64,000 nucleotides of DNA, from positions 29,185,158 to 29,249,157 of the forward strand of contig OZ024862.1 in assembly GCA_964017155.1 (NCBI GenBank), written 5' to 3'. Position numbers and translations under genes: made by a program. Numbering within the stretch: the first letter of the stretch is position 1; the number at the start of each line of letters is the position of its first letter. This document shows, piece after piece, positions 1 to 13,565 of this stretch. The notes beneath the pieces were generated by a model, which saw only the letters and a program-made list of their open reading frames with translations, did no database searches and was not told where the DNA came from. This DNA comes from Oasisia sp. SBJ-2009 (lineage: Eukaryota; Annelida; Polychaeta; Sabellida; Siboglinidae).

Positions 1-150
<150 letters not shown>

Positions 151-241
151 GTGTTAAGTTTTAGTCATTCATTAACTATTCCTAGTTCTGTATTTAACGC
201 ATCGTCTACGTTTCGATATTGTTCATTATGTTGCAAATGAA

Positions 242-516
242 TCAAGAGTACCTAACCGTACAGAAAATGATTTGTTCACTGGCCTTGGCAAAGTCAGTAA
301 TGTATATAATCAACAACAGTGGGCCTAACATCGAGCCTTGAGGTACGCCGGTTGAACTATCATGTATTTCAGATTTTTCGTTCTCTACTTCAACATACCT
401 CTTTTTGTTAGTTAAATAATTTCTAATTAAACTCAATACTACTCCACTAACGCCATACTATGTTGTCTAGTAATATCCTATAACCCAAAGTAGCAAAGGC
501 TTTTGAAAAGTCCAGC
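242..516 (-). pseudogene. Non-LTR retrotransposon reverse transcriptase fragment
   Basis: The minus strand encodes a reverse-transcriptase core. A segment like LDFSKAF (about 495-515, minus) is the catalytic block A region. After a frame disruption comes a 64-codon open stretch containing GVPQGSMLGPLLLIIYITDF, the block B motif of LINE polymerases. The aspartate pair of the YADD block is not visible downstream: the frame ends at 242 and the TA tract follows. This is therefore a dead fragment, not an active element. The wording of block B fits the CR1/L2/Jockey/RTE range; I cannot assign the clade. Confidence 0.8.
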
Positions 517-524
517 TAATATTT

Positions 525-2684
525 GTGGGAATTCCATGTCTATCCATGTGTTATTACTATCACATCAATGAATTGAAGGCCAGCGAATTCAGGGCTATTC
601 GGGATGCTAGATTTTACATCCTAGACGCCTGGAAACGTACACATAATAGCGTTTATTATGGTATAGTTACCACTTTTTTAAGTGATGTATTATATGTATC
701 CAAAAATGCACAGTAACGTATATGCAATTCTAGCCAATATTGTGTTTATGTACCGCATCATATTTATATTATAAATTTATTTATGAGAGACATAAAGATC
801 GACTCCTGGACATCACTCTCACAGCAGAGAGACACATGGAGAGCAACAGTCAAGTGATGGAAGCAGTCTTTGTAGCTTCGCGACTGACAGCATGATTATT
901 TCCGAATCAGTTCGTTTGATATTTTTGTGTCGAAGCAAGCGATAGTATAGAACGATGAAAGATTTGATAGACATAATTTGTGAGTTCATGTTGCATCGTT
1001 CAGGGCATATACATCGTGTAATATTTGAGAGGGTTTCCTTTTAGCGTCATATTATTCAAATTAGACAACTGTCCTACGGCCAATCAATTTGCTTGCTATG
1101 TTCACAATGCGTGCGAATTGTATTTGTATTGGTCATATTGCCGTGCCATGTAAATAAGTATTTAAATATCGAAATGTTTTCTATCAAATCTCAGTAGATA
1201 AGATAAATGAACTTGCTGACTGACGTATGTCAAAGCTTTGATCTAATAAAGCAGGACATACAGGGGATAGTTGTCATACTTTTTCGAATTTTCCCTATTT
1301 TATTCTTTTTAATAAATGTTACCTTGAGCATTATTGTTATTAAGATGAACTGCAATCTATAATTCATGTATGAATATTAATATCGATGTACCCTTATTAA
1401 AAATAGTATATTTTTTATTAAAAAGGTTCTCTTTTGTGAGTCTACCCGCCACCCTGTTTGGTTGTCTCACACAATGTGGGTGTGTTTGTCACAAAATGTT
1501 ATAAGCTAAGCTAAATTTGTATTAAGTAGCTAAACGCTATATAAAAAAGTGCCAAGTTAAGCGTAATTAATCAATTTTACTCACACGCTACGTCAACAAA
1601 ATGTTTGTTGGAATCGTAGACCATTTCAGGACGACATATTTGGACATGAATAGGATAGGTACCCATTGTATGAATCTAACCAAAACGGTTTATAAAATAC
1701 TGATCATAACGTAAATATTCTATATTACAATTTAGTCAAGCACAACTAAAATTATAATAACGTATATACACTTTACTTAACATACACAAAACGAAAGACG
1801 TCGCAAGCGCTTCAATATTTAGTTGCGGAAACAAAAATTACAAATATTCATATTTACTAAACGACCATTGCAGTGTTCTCGCTTTCTAAGAGATGCACTA
1901 CTTGCTTTGTGACAACCAATCCGTGTGATAACCAACCCCGGGTTAACTTATCCAAGTATTTGAAGCTAACGAGTATTCCGACTTAACTGACAAGTTAGAA
2001 ATCAGTTTGCTAGCAATACTAAGAAAGTGATATTTCGTTCGTATAAATCGAGAAAAAACTAGAGAAATAACTCATCCTTGCGAAGCTCCGGAATGATTCC
2101 GTCCGATAGCACGGGTCTTTTCACAGACAGGCGATAAGTCCTACATAGACAATCACATAGAAACTGCCTACTCCATAGAAGATTTACATCAACATTCAAT
2201 ATGAACGACAAATTTGCAAGACGCGTTGCGCCATTTTACTCACCTTCGAATGTAAATTGTTCTTCTCTTTGTTTCTTTCGTGTAACTTGCTCTCTTTCCT
2301 ACATCGCTGACGTGAAGATACCTTAGGTATGGAGTAGCTCGCCAATACTGGTATTGCCCGCCAACATCTTTATATACCCATGTTTTCCCGCCTCCCAAGA
2401 CCACGACCACGTGTTCCCGTTCCCGCGGTCTTTTTTGGTGTCTTTCCATTATCACGTCTGCGTGCCGAAAGCGTTCCCACATTTTTCTGCGTACTCTACG
2501 TCCACTCTTTATGGTAGACTACTCATATTCGGCATTGTTAAGATAGATCGGACGTTGGGGTAGACTACCATAAAGCGCGGACTTATGGGTGCAAGGGTAT
2601 TACTCGTACGCCATAGTAGGCTTCTCATCGCAAAATAGGAATTCTTCTCCTCACTGCTAGTTTCTCTTTTCATATACCAAGACA

Positions 2685-2685
<1 letters not shown>
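525..2685. other. Gene-poor AT-rich spacer
   Basis: No open frame here has recognisable protein content or splice-like boundaries. The short open frames around 525-716 and 2240-2563 match nothing I recognise. No clear repeat ends are visible. Confidence 0.5.
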
Positions 2686-3274
<589 letters not shown>

Positions 3275-3677
3275 CATCATACGAGAATATGTGGACACGA
3301 AAGTGTCATCAAACTACGTAATAAAACCTTAATAAAACATTCTTTAATCAACCATTTCTTAACATGGCTTTCAAACTAGCATCGAACCGGCGAACACCAA
3401 GCCTGCGGCATTAGATACCCTAACATTATAGCAAACGCTATTCGTAAATGGTGCGAGAATGTATAACGTGGTGCGAAAATGTATAACTCAAAATCCTGAC
3501 CTGACAAATCTAATTTCAGGTTTGGAATCAACATATTGGATTTAATCTAAAAAGATTACTACTACCCATTAGTAAACATGGCAGTATTGCGAAATAGGCG
3601 ACAGAAAAAATGGACTAAGTGCAAGAAATCAACATGAAATCCACGAAAACGACTAAGTCATACGTGAAATATGTACG

Positions 3678-3890
3678 TTATTACATTAACGGGCGAAAGT
3701 TATTACATTATCAGGCAAGAGGAGTTTATTACATTAACGGGCGAAAATTATTACATTATCGGGTAGCAAGTTTATTACATTATCGGTTGATTATAATTAC
3801 ATTAACGGGCGGTTATTACATTATCGGTTGATATTATTACATTATCTGGTAGTTATTACATTAACAGGCGATTATTACATTATCGGTTGT
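3678..3890. repeat. Irregular array of TTATTACATTA(A/T)CGGG motifs
   Basis: About ten copies of an 11-base core, TTATTACATTA, are each followed by ACGGGCG or TCGG(T/G)TG. They are spaced 15 to 30 bases apart. Two variants, ending AACGGGCG and TATCGGTTG, alternate. The array stops where the LINE 3' end begins at 3891. Spacing is not constant, so this is not a simple tandem satellite. Confidence 0.75.
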
Positions 3891-4440
3891 AACAGCGCTC
3901 GCTGCCCGGCTCGTCAGCCGCACTAGAAAGTACGACCACTTCACGCCAGTGCTGCAACATCTGCACTGGCTACCGATTTGTGTGCGCATACAAAGTGCTT
4001 ATGTTTGTTTATTCGGTTATGCACCGTGTTACCTCGCGGAACTACTGTCACGTCGTCAACCCAATCGCCGACTGAGGTCTGCGTCTTTGCCACTGCTGAC
4101 ACTACCTGCATCGCAGACGGTCACTCACGGTAATCGCCGTTTTGCCGTAGCAGCAGCCGCTCTGTGGAATGGACTGCCGGACAGTGTTAGGATGGCAAAG
4201 ACACAGCTACAGTATAAAACACTTCTAAAGACACACCTTTTTAGATTAGCGTTTCTGTGACGTGAACATGTGGACTTTAATGACATACATTTATCAATAA
4301 GTTATACAATTTTTATTACGCAATTAGTATCATTATTAGCATTTTAGTATGATAGTTTTTATGATTGATTAGCTATGTTATTATTATTATTATTTTAATC
4401 ATATACTTTTTATTTAAATTTATTTTATTTTAGCATACTG
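3891..4440 (+). mobile_element. 5'-truncated L2/CR1-like LINE 3' end
   Basis: The plus-strand frame 3891-4260 encodes the C-terminal tail of a LINE polyprotein. Family hallmarks are the HLHWLPICVRI segment, the APCYLAELL segment, the RRLRSA stretch, and near the end FAVAAAALWNGLPDSVR followed by LKTHLF. It ends at a TGA at 4258-4260. An AT-rich 3' untranslated tail runs to about 4440. The rest of the element is missing, as expected of target-primed 5' truncation. The frame has no stop in this part, so the insertion may be fairly young. Confidence 0.85.
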
Positions 4441-4451
4441 AAGAATATTAA

Positions 4452-5281
4452 AGGACAAAAAAAGGCTACGGCTTCGTGTCATACACCTAATAGAGTTTAT
4501 ACAAAGTAACAATTTCCACATATACTCAGTTTTTTAACGCCAGCGGTTTACTCAGAATGTGACTTTAAAGTCTAAAATTCTAACGAAATCCACGATGGTC
4601 TGGACGCCGCCATAGGTGAAGGGTTAATTTGGCTTGGCCATTCAGCGCGCGGCATTCTATATCTCGGTCAGCTTCCGGCGACGCTTTTAAGGGTCAACAA
4701 CTTCGAGTCTTCGACAGTTCGTTCAGTTGGCGTGACATCTAGCAGCTGCTTATAGACGTATATCTAAATCTGTGGTTAAATCTATGGTAAACTTTAGTAA
4801 TTATGCCTTCGTGTTCGGCATACGGTTGCAATAATAGTTGAAAAAACCGGTAGTATTGAAGCAATGGATTCACGTTGGTGATTTGCGGGCGTACTGTTTG
4901 GCACTTTGCTCGGTCCATTTTGAGGAGAAATGCTTTGATGTAGACATGTATCATCAGTTGATGATATGATTTCAGCGATAACAATAATAGACAACTTTAT
5001 ATTTACCGTCATCAGCATGTTACGCGCGTTGCCGAGTTGCAGCCATTTCATGACAACAGCCAAACCCTATGCAGGGAATCTACGTGGAGAGCGTCTCGAT
5101 CACCGTCGTGACGTCATTCTTCGTCTAAGATGGGGTAGCGCACAGAATTTGGATGGCTGGGTGTTAACAAATATTTTTCTGGTAAACCGCTGGCGTTAAA
5201 AAATTGAGTATATGTGGAAATTGTTACTTTATATTAACTCTATTAGGTGTATGCCACGTAAAAGTTAACTTTGTTTGTCCT
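4452..5281 (+). mobile_element. TTAA-flanked, THAP-encoding non-autonomous DNA transposon, copy A
   Basis: The element is 830 bp, flanked by TTAA at 4448-4451 and 5282-5285. Its tips are AGGACA and TGTCCT. Inverted ends of about 100 bp share the segment from TAGGTGTATG through AACAATTTCCACATATACTC to the AACGCCAGCGGTTTAC block. Inside, an ATG at 4803 opens MPSCSAYGCNN and then a stop. A shifted frame downstream reads KQWIHVG and LCSVHFEEKCFDVDM. Together these give the Cx4C, W and CxxHF signature of a THAP zinc finger. TTAA target sites, purine-rich tips and a THAP domain are known for the Kolobok superfamily, so I infer a Kolobok-like derivative with the transposase core deleted. Confidence 0.8.
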
Positions 5282-5346
5282 TTAAGTAATGTAACGACTG
5301 TGCTATTTTATTTTATTGTTTCATGTATAGGCTTATATTTATAGTG

Positions 5347-5516
<170 letters not shown>

Positions 5517-5654
5517 TATGTATCTATATATATATGTATATATGTATATATAAGTTTACTTACCTTAATAATATTTTATCATCTATATATATATATACAT
5601 ATATCTATTTTAGTATTCATTTATCATCAAATTTTAGCTACTATTTGTACATTT

Positions 5655-5735
5655 ATGTGAAGCGCCTGAGAGCAATAATATTGATTCGGGCGCTATACAA
5701 ATAAATTATATTATTATTATTATTACAAGGAGGAA
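5655..5735 (+). mobile_element. LINE or SINE 3' tail ending in (ATT)n
   Basis: The sequence GAAGCGCCTGAGAGCAATAA, then GGCGCTATACAAATAAAT, then an ATT repeat is the typical 3' terminus of L2/CR1-like LINEs and the SINEs that borrow it. No coding part is attached. Confidence 0.6.
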
Positions 5736-5914
5736 TGCGATATGCACGTCCATCGATAGGTCTGGTTGTGATAGTGTAGGCTAGTATTGCTTCTGTATAC
5801 ATAAATATTGTGTCAGTGTGTACGTCATATTGCCCAAGCCACGATCCAGGTGGCGTTTTCCCGTAAATATTAATTGTCACGGTTCCTGCGATTGCTAGAT
5901 TTCGTTTTATTTAA

Positions 5915-6185
5915 AAAGGTGAGTTCTTATATAGCGCAGTATCTGGTTCTCAGGACTGTTCAAAGCGCTTTACACTTTACTTCCTTAGCAGACCTGTTCC
6001 ATCAAACACAATTTCAACTTCTCTGGGAAGCATCCGGCTACGCTGCGGTTAATACGCGAAGGCTGTACGTGCAAATACCCACCATTGTCTATAGCCAGGT
6101 ACCCATTCATACAGCTGAGTGAACTGGATTAATGTAGAGTGAAACAACTTGCCCAAGGTTTAACACGGCAGCAAATGATTGATCA
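5915..6185. repeat. Dispersed repeat of the AGCGCTTTACA type
   Basis: Landmarks include TATATAGCGCAGTAT, CAAAGCGCTTTACAC and AACTTGCCCAAGG. These resemble a repeat widespread in marine invertebrate genomes. No terminal repeats are recognised, so the limits are approximate. Confidence 0.4.
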
Positions 6186-6617
6186 CGCTCACATTACGTC
6201 TCACATTCCGTACGACTGACGTCTGTAATAAACGGTGTTTCTGTGTATGTATGTTTGTAATCCAAATTATCCGTCAGTTGTGCCTGTTTCGACATGAAAT
6301 GTTGCATCCGAGATAGCGGACGCATTAGGGTGGTTAGTGGATTTAGACTTTTTATTCAAGATTCGTCCGACTAGTTTGAGAATTTGGGAGGGCTCACTAT
6401 TTCAAAATATTGTGTGGTTTCCCATCAGGGGAATTTCATGTTTTTTCTGCATAACTGTAAAGATAATTATGTCATCTACAATTAACTGTGTCGTGGATGT
6501 AGGTAAAATTGTGCATACATTTTAAATTACGTGCTTTTGAAAATCGATATCCCTACACAAAGGTATCAGAATTTCTATCCAGATCTCCGGCAATTTTACA
6601 TGAATCGGGCTGAAATT

Positions 6618-6635
6618 GTGTGTGTCGGTGTGTGT

Positions 6636-6709
<74 letters not shown>

Positions 6710-6710
6710 C

Positions 6711-6749
<39 letters not shown>

Positions 6750-6799
6750 GAGAGAGAGGGGGAGGGAAAGAGGGAGAGAGGGAGAGAGAGAGAGAAAAC

Positions 6800-6863
<64 letters not shown>
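6618..6863. repeat. (TG)n(GA)n compound microsatellite
   Basis: A TG run (about 6618-6692) switches to an interrupted GA run ending at 6863. The plus strand of the second half is almost purely purine. Confidence 0.95.
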
Positions 6864-6865
<2 letters not shown>

Positions 6866-7230
6866 TAACCTAAGAAATACGATTTATTACAACTAATCAA
6901 AATGCGTATAGACAATTGTCACTACCATAAAAAAGACGCCGCCTTATGTTGTCTCAATTTTACATCTTCCTTGGTGTTTTCTACTTCAGCTAGTCTGCAT
7001 ACAGACATTCTTGCCAACTGGCCTGGCCATGTCATCCATTTGTTTTGGAAATATTTCCGATATAGACTGCACTGCATAACAAACACTTTCGTTGTGCTGT
7101 TAATGTTTCCGCTGACCATGTTATTCTTGAGCTTGTTGTAATTTGCAGCTACTATTGATATTGCATTGTCTGCATAAATTCCTCCAACGGCAACTCAACA
7201 CCTCGCGGATCTACACATCACAGCCGCCTA

Positions 7231-8023
7231 TGGGGTAACAATTTCCACATATACTCAATTTTTTAACGGCAGCGGTTTACCAGAAAAATATTTTTTAACA
7301 CCCAGCCATACAAATACTATGCGCTACCCCATCTTAGACGAAGAATGACGTCACGGCGGTGATCGAGGCGCTCTGCATGGGGGTTGGCTGTTGTCATGAA
7401 ATGGCTGCAACTCGGCAACGCGCGTAACATGCTGATGACGGTAAATATAAAGTTGTCTATTATTGTTATCGCTGAAATCATCCCATCAACTGATGATACA
7501 TGTCTACATCAAAGCATTTCTCAAAATGGACCGCGCAAAGTGAACTGTACTTGGACTGGAGGGATTCCAAACACTGAAACAGTACGCCCGCAAATCACCA
7601 ATGTGAATCCATTGCTTCAATACTACCGGTTGTCTCAACTATTATTGCAACCGTATGTCGAACACGAAGGCATAATTACTAAAGTTTACCATAGATTTAA
7701 CCACAGATTTAGATATACGTCTATAAGCAGCTGCTAGATGTCACGCCAACTGAACGAACTGTCGAAGACTCGAAGTTGTTGACCCTTAACAACGTCGCCG
7801 GAAGCTGACAGAGATATAGAATACCGCGCGCTGAATGGCCAAGCCAAGTTAACCCTTCACCTATGGCGGCGTCTAGACCATCGTGGATTTCGTCAGAATT
7901 TTAGACTTTAAAGTCACATTCTGAGTAAACCGCTGACGTTAAACAATTGAGTATATGTGGAAATTGTTACTTTGTATAAACTCTATTAGGTGTATGACAC
8001 GAAACCGTAGCCTTTTTTGTCCT
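7231..8023 (-). mobile_element. TTAA-flanked THAP-encoding element, copy B (left tip lost)
   Basis: This is the reverse-complement relative of the elements at 4452 and 29058. The right tip TGTCCT is followed by TTAA (8024-8027). The left side begins at the inner part of the inverted end (AACAATTTCCACATATACTC) without the outer 55 bp or so, so that terminus is missing. The THAP start codon is at 7673 on the minus strand and shares the early stop of the other copies. The + strand frame at 7384-7737 is the antisense shadow of this region and is not a gene. Confidence 0.75.
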
Positions 8024-8035
8024 TTAAGATTGATA

Positions 8036-8990
8036 AAATTATTACTAACAAACAACTAAAATGATTGTGGAAATACGATAATGTTACCCAATATAGTGGT
8101 TCACACTCTGCTGCCGCAAGCGAAACCGTTTTTCCATTATGATTTATGTTCACCAAAGACGCACAATTCTTCAGAAATGTATTCACCTGTTGTTTACTTG
8201 ATACATAAAAGTTTGCATAGCCATATCGGACAAAATCAATTGGTATAATAATTACAATAAACTTTACGACAGTTTGATACTGTTCACTGCAGGTGTTCTA
8301 TAGGCCCCTACAGGGACCAATGGGGATATCGGAGTTATGGTTCAATTACGGTGCAAAATGTTTCGTAGGCCTTTTTAAGCTCATTCCTACAGATGAGTGA
8401 TACTTAGTGGTGTTAACGCCCAGCCATTTAGTTGATGGTATTCGGAAAAAACGTTATTTGATAGCAGTCAAGCAGTAGTTTTTCTTAATAATGGCAACTT
8501 ATCAGGCCACGGTATAAACACCTAACGATTTTATTTATTTCCTTCTTCTCACGCCTTAGCTTTTGTGTCGAGACACCGCAAAAAAACATCACCAGCCCCG
8601 ACGAACACACGTCACATTTTAACACCGGCGTTGACGTTGTGATGAAGACACGGTTTGCCACTTCCTTGACATTGTCCTCGATGTCCCACCAGTGGTGAAT
8701 GCTTTACGCAATGATCGATTTTCTAGCACAATTTACAGAACGTTGATCTTTCGTGACTTGCAAAAAAAAGCACTGAGTGTGTTGCATCCAGTCCAGTAAT
8801 TAAGCCCTGATGGTGTTGATCACAATTCACTCCCCAACGCAGCAGTCACCTTTTGTGACATCAATCATCCTGTTGCGCAACCAACCGTGTCCCGGCCACG
8901 TACGCCTGATGAAGGTGTTGCAATTAATTGCGCTGGTCACACTGAGGAATATGATGGACATATCAGTACCGGTAAGTCGATGGCTCGTAC
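8036..8990. repeat. Copy of the palindrome-spacer repeat (Y1)
   Basis: This stretch matches the reverse complement of 20480-21945 with many substitutions. Shared landmarks are the CACTCTGCTGCCGCAA segment, CAGGGACCAATGGGGATATC, TAACGCCCAGCCATTTAGTT and GGCCACGTACGCCTGATGAA. The spacer copy has about 560 extra bases near 20790-21350. A single frame from 8641 to 9021 (126 codons) is open apart from one TAA at 8797. It reads like decayed coding sequence (for example DVPPVVNALRNDRF and TPDEGVAINCAGHTEEY), but I recognise no family. The copy is cut on its left by the THAP element at 7231-8023. Confidence 0.7.
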
Positions 8991-9712
8991 TGATGTAGCC
9001 ATCGTGTCGAAACTTGGATAATTTCGTTCACCCTATATCGCCTGCCCTTTCCAACCCGCACTGGCCAGCGTGGAAGGGTAGGCCAACAACACTAGCCTGC
9101 AAACCACTACAAAACCATGGCCCCCAGTCCCCAGCGGCACCGAATGAGCCCATGACCAACGAGGCGTTTCTGATCAACTAGGACTACGTGCAGGACGTGC
9201 TAAGAATCTCCCAATAAAGGAGTAAATTGCCCAAAACAGAGATCTTCATAGTAATGGGATCAGCAAGGTTTGAAGACACATAAACACCTAACAAAAGTAT
9301 AATTTCCATTTACTACAGTTAATATGTATGTCACTTTGCCAGACGATAAACCGAGCCGGCCTCTGATGCGATGTTGAGGCACTGTTTGACAAACGCCTAC
9401 ATTTGTATATATGGATTTTGAACAAATTTGACACTCAATAAAACAAATTGTGTACAATTTCAGTTTGATAACAGAGCCAATTAAGACTGTAACCAGTGGC
9501 AACCCAATATAAGTCTTTATAAACACTGTGCCGATGTATCGTCTATTGATTAAATTGTTACAATTAATAAAACATACAAGAGAAAAGTAAAATGTAATAA
9601 GGGAAGTATTAGGCCTAACTAATATAGTATTGTTACGTACACATAATGCGAAGCTCCGGCAATTTTATCACACCGTACACAATAACTACATATTACATAT
9701 ATGGGTGCTATA

Positions 9713-9760
<48 letters not shown>

Positions 9761-9762
<2 letters not shown>

Positions 9763-10587
9763 TCTAAAGGCAGCTTATGTCCACCAGTGCCTACAGCTCC
9801 GGCTTATGTAGACCAGGCATATTGTTTTATTTAATACATTTTCCAAATATGTCAAACTGGAACATTGCTTCTAATACTAATGTTTAACACATAATGAACG
9901 TTCATCAAAATATTTCAATAAATAAGGTAAATGCAAAAAAATCGGTCTACACAAAAACCGCGTATGCATAGATGCCGATTTATGTAGACCGGAGCAACGC
10001 CTGAAGCTACATATATTTATTTAGCCTTTTTTGCGGTAGATCGTCGAGTCTAGTATTTGATGGTACATGTTTGTACATTGTATTTAACAGTTTAGTGAAT
10101 GCTGTAAAATTAGTTGCCGAGTACCAACGGCAAAGCCAATATTCGAGGGATCTATCCGTTCGCAACAAAGACAAAATGCAAGTTTTACTCATAATATAGC
10201 CTTTTGCATCAGTATGAAGCATATCATACACTGAACACGAAACTCCAACCCTTCGTTCAGTATATACCATAAATATAGATTTATAAGAACTTTGACCCGG
10301 TACACATAACCCGGCACACAATATACTCAAAATATGCACGGCGCTGGAGAAAACATGCTCAAAATCACTTAAGATGTTGTTCATTTAAAAACTAATCACG
10401 CACAGTACTTCACTGCCATATGAACTGTGTGCACAAGGAATGATACTGATCAATTCAATTCAATTGTGTTAGTTGTGAACGAACACGTCGAATCTTTATG
10501 TAGACCAGTTTTGGTCTACACAAAACAGCGGTCTACACAAGCCGGTCCTATATGCATAATCGGTCGACATAAGCTGCCTTTAGGAGT
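9761..10587. mobile_element. Non-autonomous element inserted in a TA tract, left arm only
   Basis: The right arm has an uninterrupted TA tract (25269-25335) between the same flanks, so this 827 bp segment is a gain in the left arm. Its ends are inverted: CTAAAGGCAGCTTATGTC at the left, and GACATAAGCTGCCTTTAG at the right. Subterminal GGTCTACA(C/T)AA motifs occur in both orientations near 9810, 9937, 9988, 10500, 10514 and 10530. They resemble clustered transposase-binding repeats. Insertion at TA is compatible with the flanks but cannot be proven inside a TA repeat. A 125-codon minus-strand frame (10007-10384) matches no known protein. Confidence 0.75.
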
Positions 10588-10603
10588 ATATACATACATA
10601 TAC

Positions 10604-10806
<203 letters not shown>

Positions 10807-10891
10807 CGCACACCACCATGCCCGATGCTCATAATTGAGGACGATATGTGTACATGAATCACATTACAAATATACATTCATCTCTCACTAT

Positions 10892-11433
10892 AGGGCATGT
10901 AAGTCTCGCGCGCGAAAACGAGGCTGGGGCAGTTGGGGGCAGGAGGTCCATATTCTCCATATTAACGTATAGGACTTCGTTTTGTTTTTGGTTGTAACAA
11001 TCGAACTGTTCCAGTCTAACTATTTTAGTTATACTGTCCGAAGGATTATTACAAGCAGAAGCAGTGGAACACTTTGCCGGTGACAATGATCACGGAAATC
11101 ATGAATTTTAATCGATTATAATGGTGGTTGCCATGGCAACAGCGGCAAGTACTTGCGTTTAGCGATCTTGACTAATAATGTGCCATTTTTCGCGTAATAC
11201 AACCTGTTTGGGGCAAACGTACACATCTGTTATGATTATGCGCATTTAGACAACTTGTCGGATATAAGTGCTTGTCGAAACAACAATCTTGTACAGCAAT
11301 GTGAAATGCAAATCCCGTAAAATATTTTATTGTGTATTATTCTTGTGTCCAGTCCTCAATTGTCTCGCTTAGACCCCAATAAGCTCCAATCGCGCGGAGT
11401 CTCGCCAAGTATCGTGACACACTTACGGGCCCT
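10892..11433. mobile_element. 542 bp MITE-like element, left arm only
   Basis: Tips are AGGGCATGTAAGT and ACTTACGGGCCCT (13-bp inverted repeat with two mismatches). It is flanked by AT at 10890-10891 and 11434-11435. The right arm has the empty site ACTATTGGTC at about 25181-25190. It lies 128 bp upstream of the start codon of the left sulfotransferase copy. A 2-bp AT duplication recalls ISL2EU-type elements. With TAT read as the duplication, other families would fit, so I leave it unassigned. Confidence 0.8.
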
Positions 11434-13565
11434 ATTGGTCACACCTCGCGAAACATATTAACGGCGCCTAGCCGTGCGTACGAGCTGTAAACTGATCGGC
11501 CTGGCGTGTTAGCGACGGGTAGACCTATCTACAGCGAGACAGTGGAGACCAGTGGACTGTCATGCCTAGGGTACACCTGAAGAGGGGGGTTCTGTACGTC
11601 ACACTCGTGTTCATATTCCTAGTGGTGTACAACTGGCCACTACCAGGACTGAATGATGCCACCACAACGTGTCAATGTGGTAAAAACGCATCTCTCTCCC
11701 AGCGCCCAAACGTCGTAGACGATGTTGGCGCGTTACTGAAGGAAGTCGCCAGCGCAGGCAATGTGGACGAGTCACCGATCGGTGCAGCACCCGACTTGAT
11801 CGTCGATGACGGCAAGCCGGTTGTGGCGTTACCCGCGTGCACACATCCGACGATCAACATGGTGTATCTGAAACTACACAAGTGCGCCAGCGATACGATG
11901 GTCAACGTGCTGCATCGGTTCGGCCTCAAACGCAACCTCACCTTCGGGCTGCCCGTCCCCGGGCGCACGACTCTCGGCTTCCCCTACCGCATGGAGAACC
12001 ACTTCTTCCGGCCGCTCAAGACGAAACAGTTCAACATCCTGTGTCAACACGTCATCTACACGCCGTCTGTGATGTCGCGCATCATGCCTGCCGACTCCGT
12101 CTACTTCACCAGCATCCGGGAACCGTTCGCCCGGATGAAGTCCGCCATCCGCTTCTTCAACCTCCAAGCGCGAGCGGAGATCATCAGTGGTCCGAACCAG
12201 ATAGAAAGCTATCTGGAAGACATCCCGCGGATAGAGGGCGCGCTGAGGTCGCCGGCCAACTACAAACACCGGACGTCCTGTTTACCAATCGGCTATAGTT
12301 TCACGTACAACGGGATGGCCTTCTAGTCAGGGTCCTGGTGTCATCCCGTGAGAATCGCTTGCCAAAAGCGATTTTTTTTGGTTTGAATGTTATCATTTGG
12401 GTATCAGTAAAAGGAAAAAGTTTGGTGGCAATTTGACTTTTGGGGCATAACGTGGCGACGGCCATTTTCCAAAATGGCTGCCAAATTCAATATCCCCCTA
12501 TCTTAATAAATACGGCATGCAGAGCAATAATTGTGGTATGCGAGAGTATATTTTAGGGGACCCCGATTTCAAATATACAATTATTTGGCTACTCCGGCAT
12601 TTATTTCCGCCTTTTTAAAGATGGCGGTCGTCAATACAAATGTCCCCATGTCTCAAACACTGCGTCACCTAGAGCAATTCTATTGACGTTGTTGGATAGC
12701 TTGGTGGATAGCGATATCAAATATATTATTTGTCACCTTCAATAACATAACAATTCGCGCCATTTTTAAAGATGGCGTCTGGCAAAGCCCATTATGTCCG
12801 TATTTAAGAAATACGGTATTTAGATCCATATATCACCACATCTTAAGTGCTTCGTGTCGTCGAAGGGTGTAGGTGATGTACAGTGAAGACCTGTTTGACC
12901 CACTGTTGACATTAGTTATAAGTTTAAGACGAATTCAACGCCGTATATGATATGTTAGCTATTATCGCTCGGTATGCATGATATCATAAAATATTATGGC
13001 AAGACCATTAATCGATGTGTCATCGGTATTTAGCCAAATGCCAATATAAGTTTGAATTTCATGTATGTTTGAAAAGTGTCATCACCAGAACACATTATAG
13101 ATGGAAAGATGCATGTGAAAAAAGTGTTTATATGTTAAAGCCTGCGTCACTCAGGCCAGGACTACCATAGATCTATATAAATTATCAGTTACTGAGGAGT
13201 CAAATGATGTTTTAAAACAGGTGGTAATTGCCTACGAGATATATCCCCACTGTCAAGATTATCCCAAGTGAAAAGTATTAATGAGGTGTTTGCCCCAAAG
13301 TTGTCTCATTGATTGAAGACATTTCTATTATATACCAAAATACAAGTATACTACCCTAGCTATTATTATTTCAAACTTGTTTGTTTCTTGTCTTGCCATA
13401 TTTCAGATGATTGAAAATAAACATAGCCATGGACAAAAATACATAATAACTTAAGATACTTCATCTTCGGATTTTCAAGTCTGCTCCTGACTTTCTTTAA
13501 CTTGATGTATTATTTGCATATTGGGCAAGACAGTCGAGCCACTTTATGGTGGGGAGACTAGGAGA

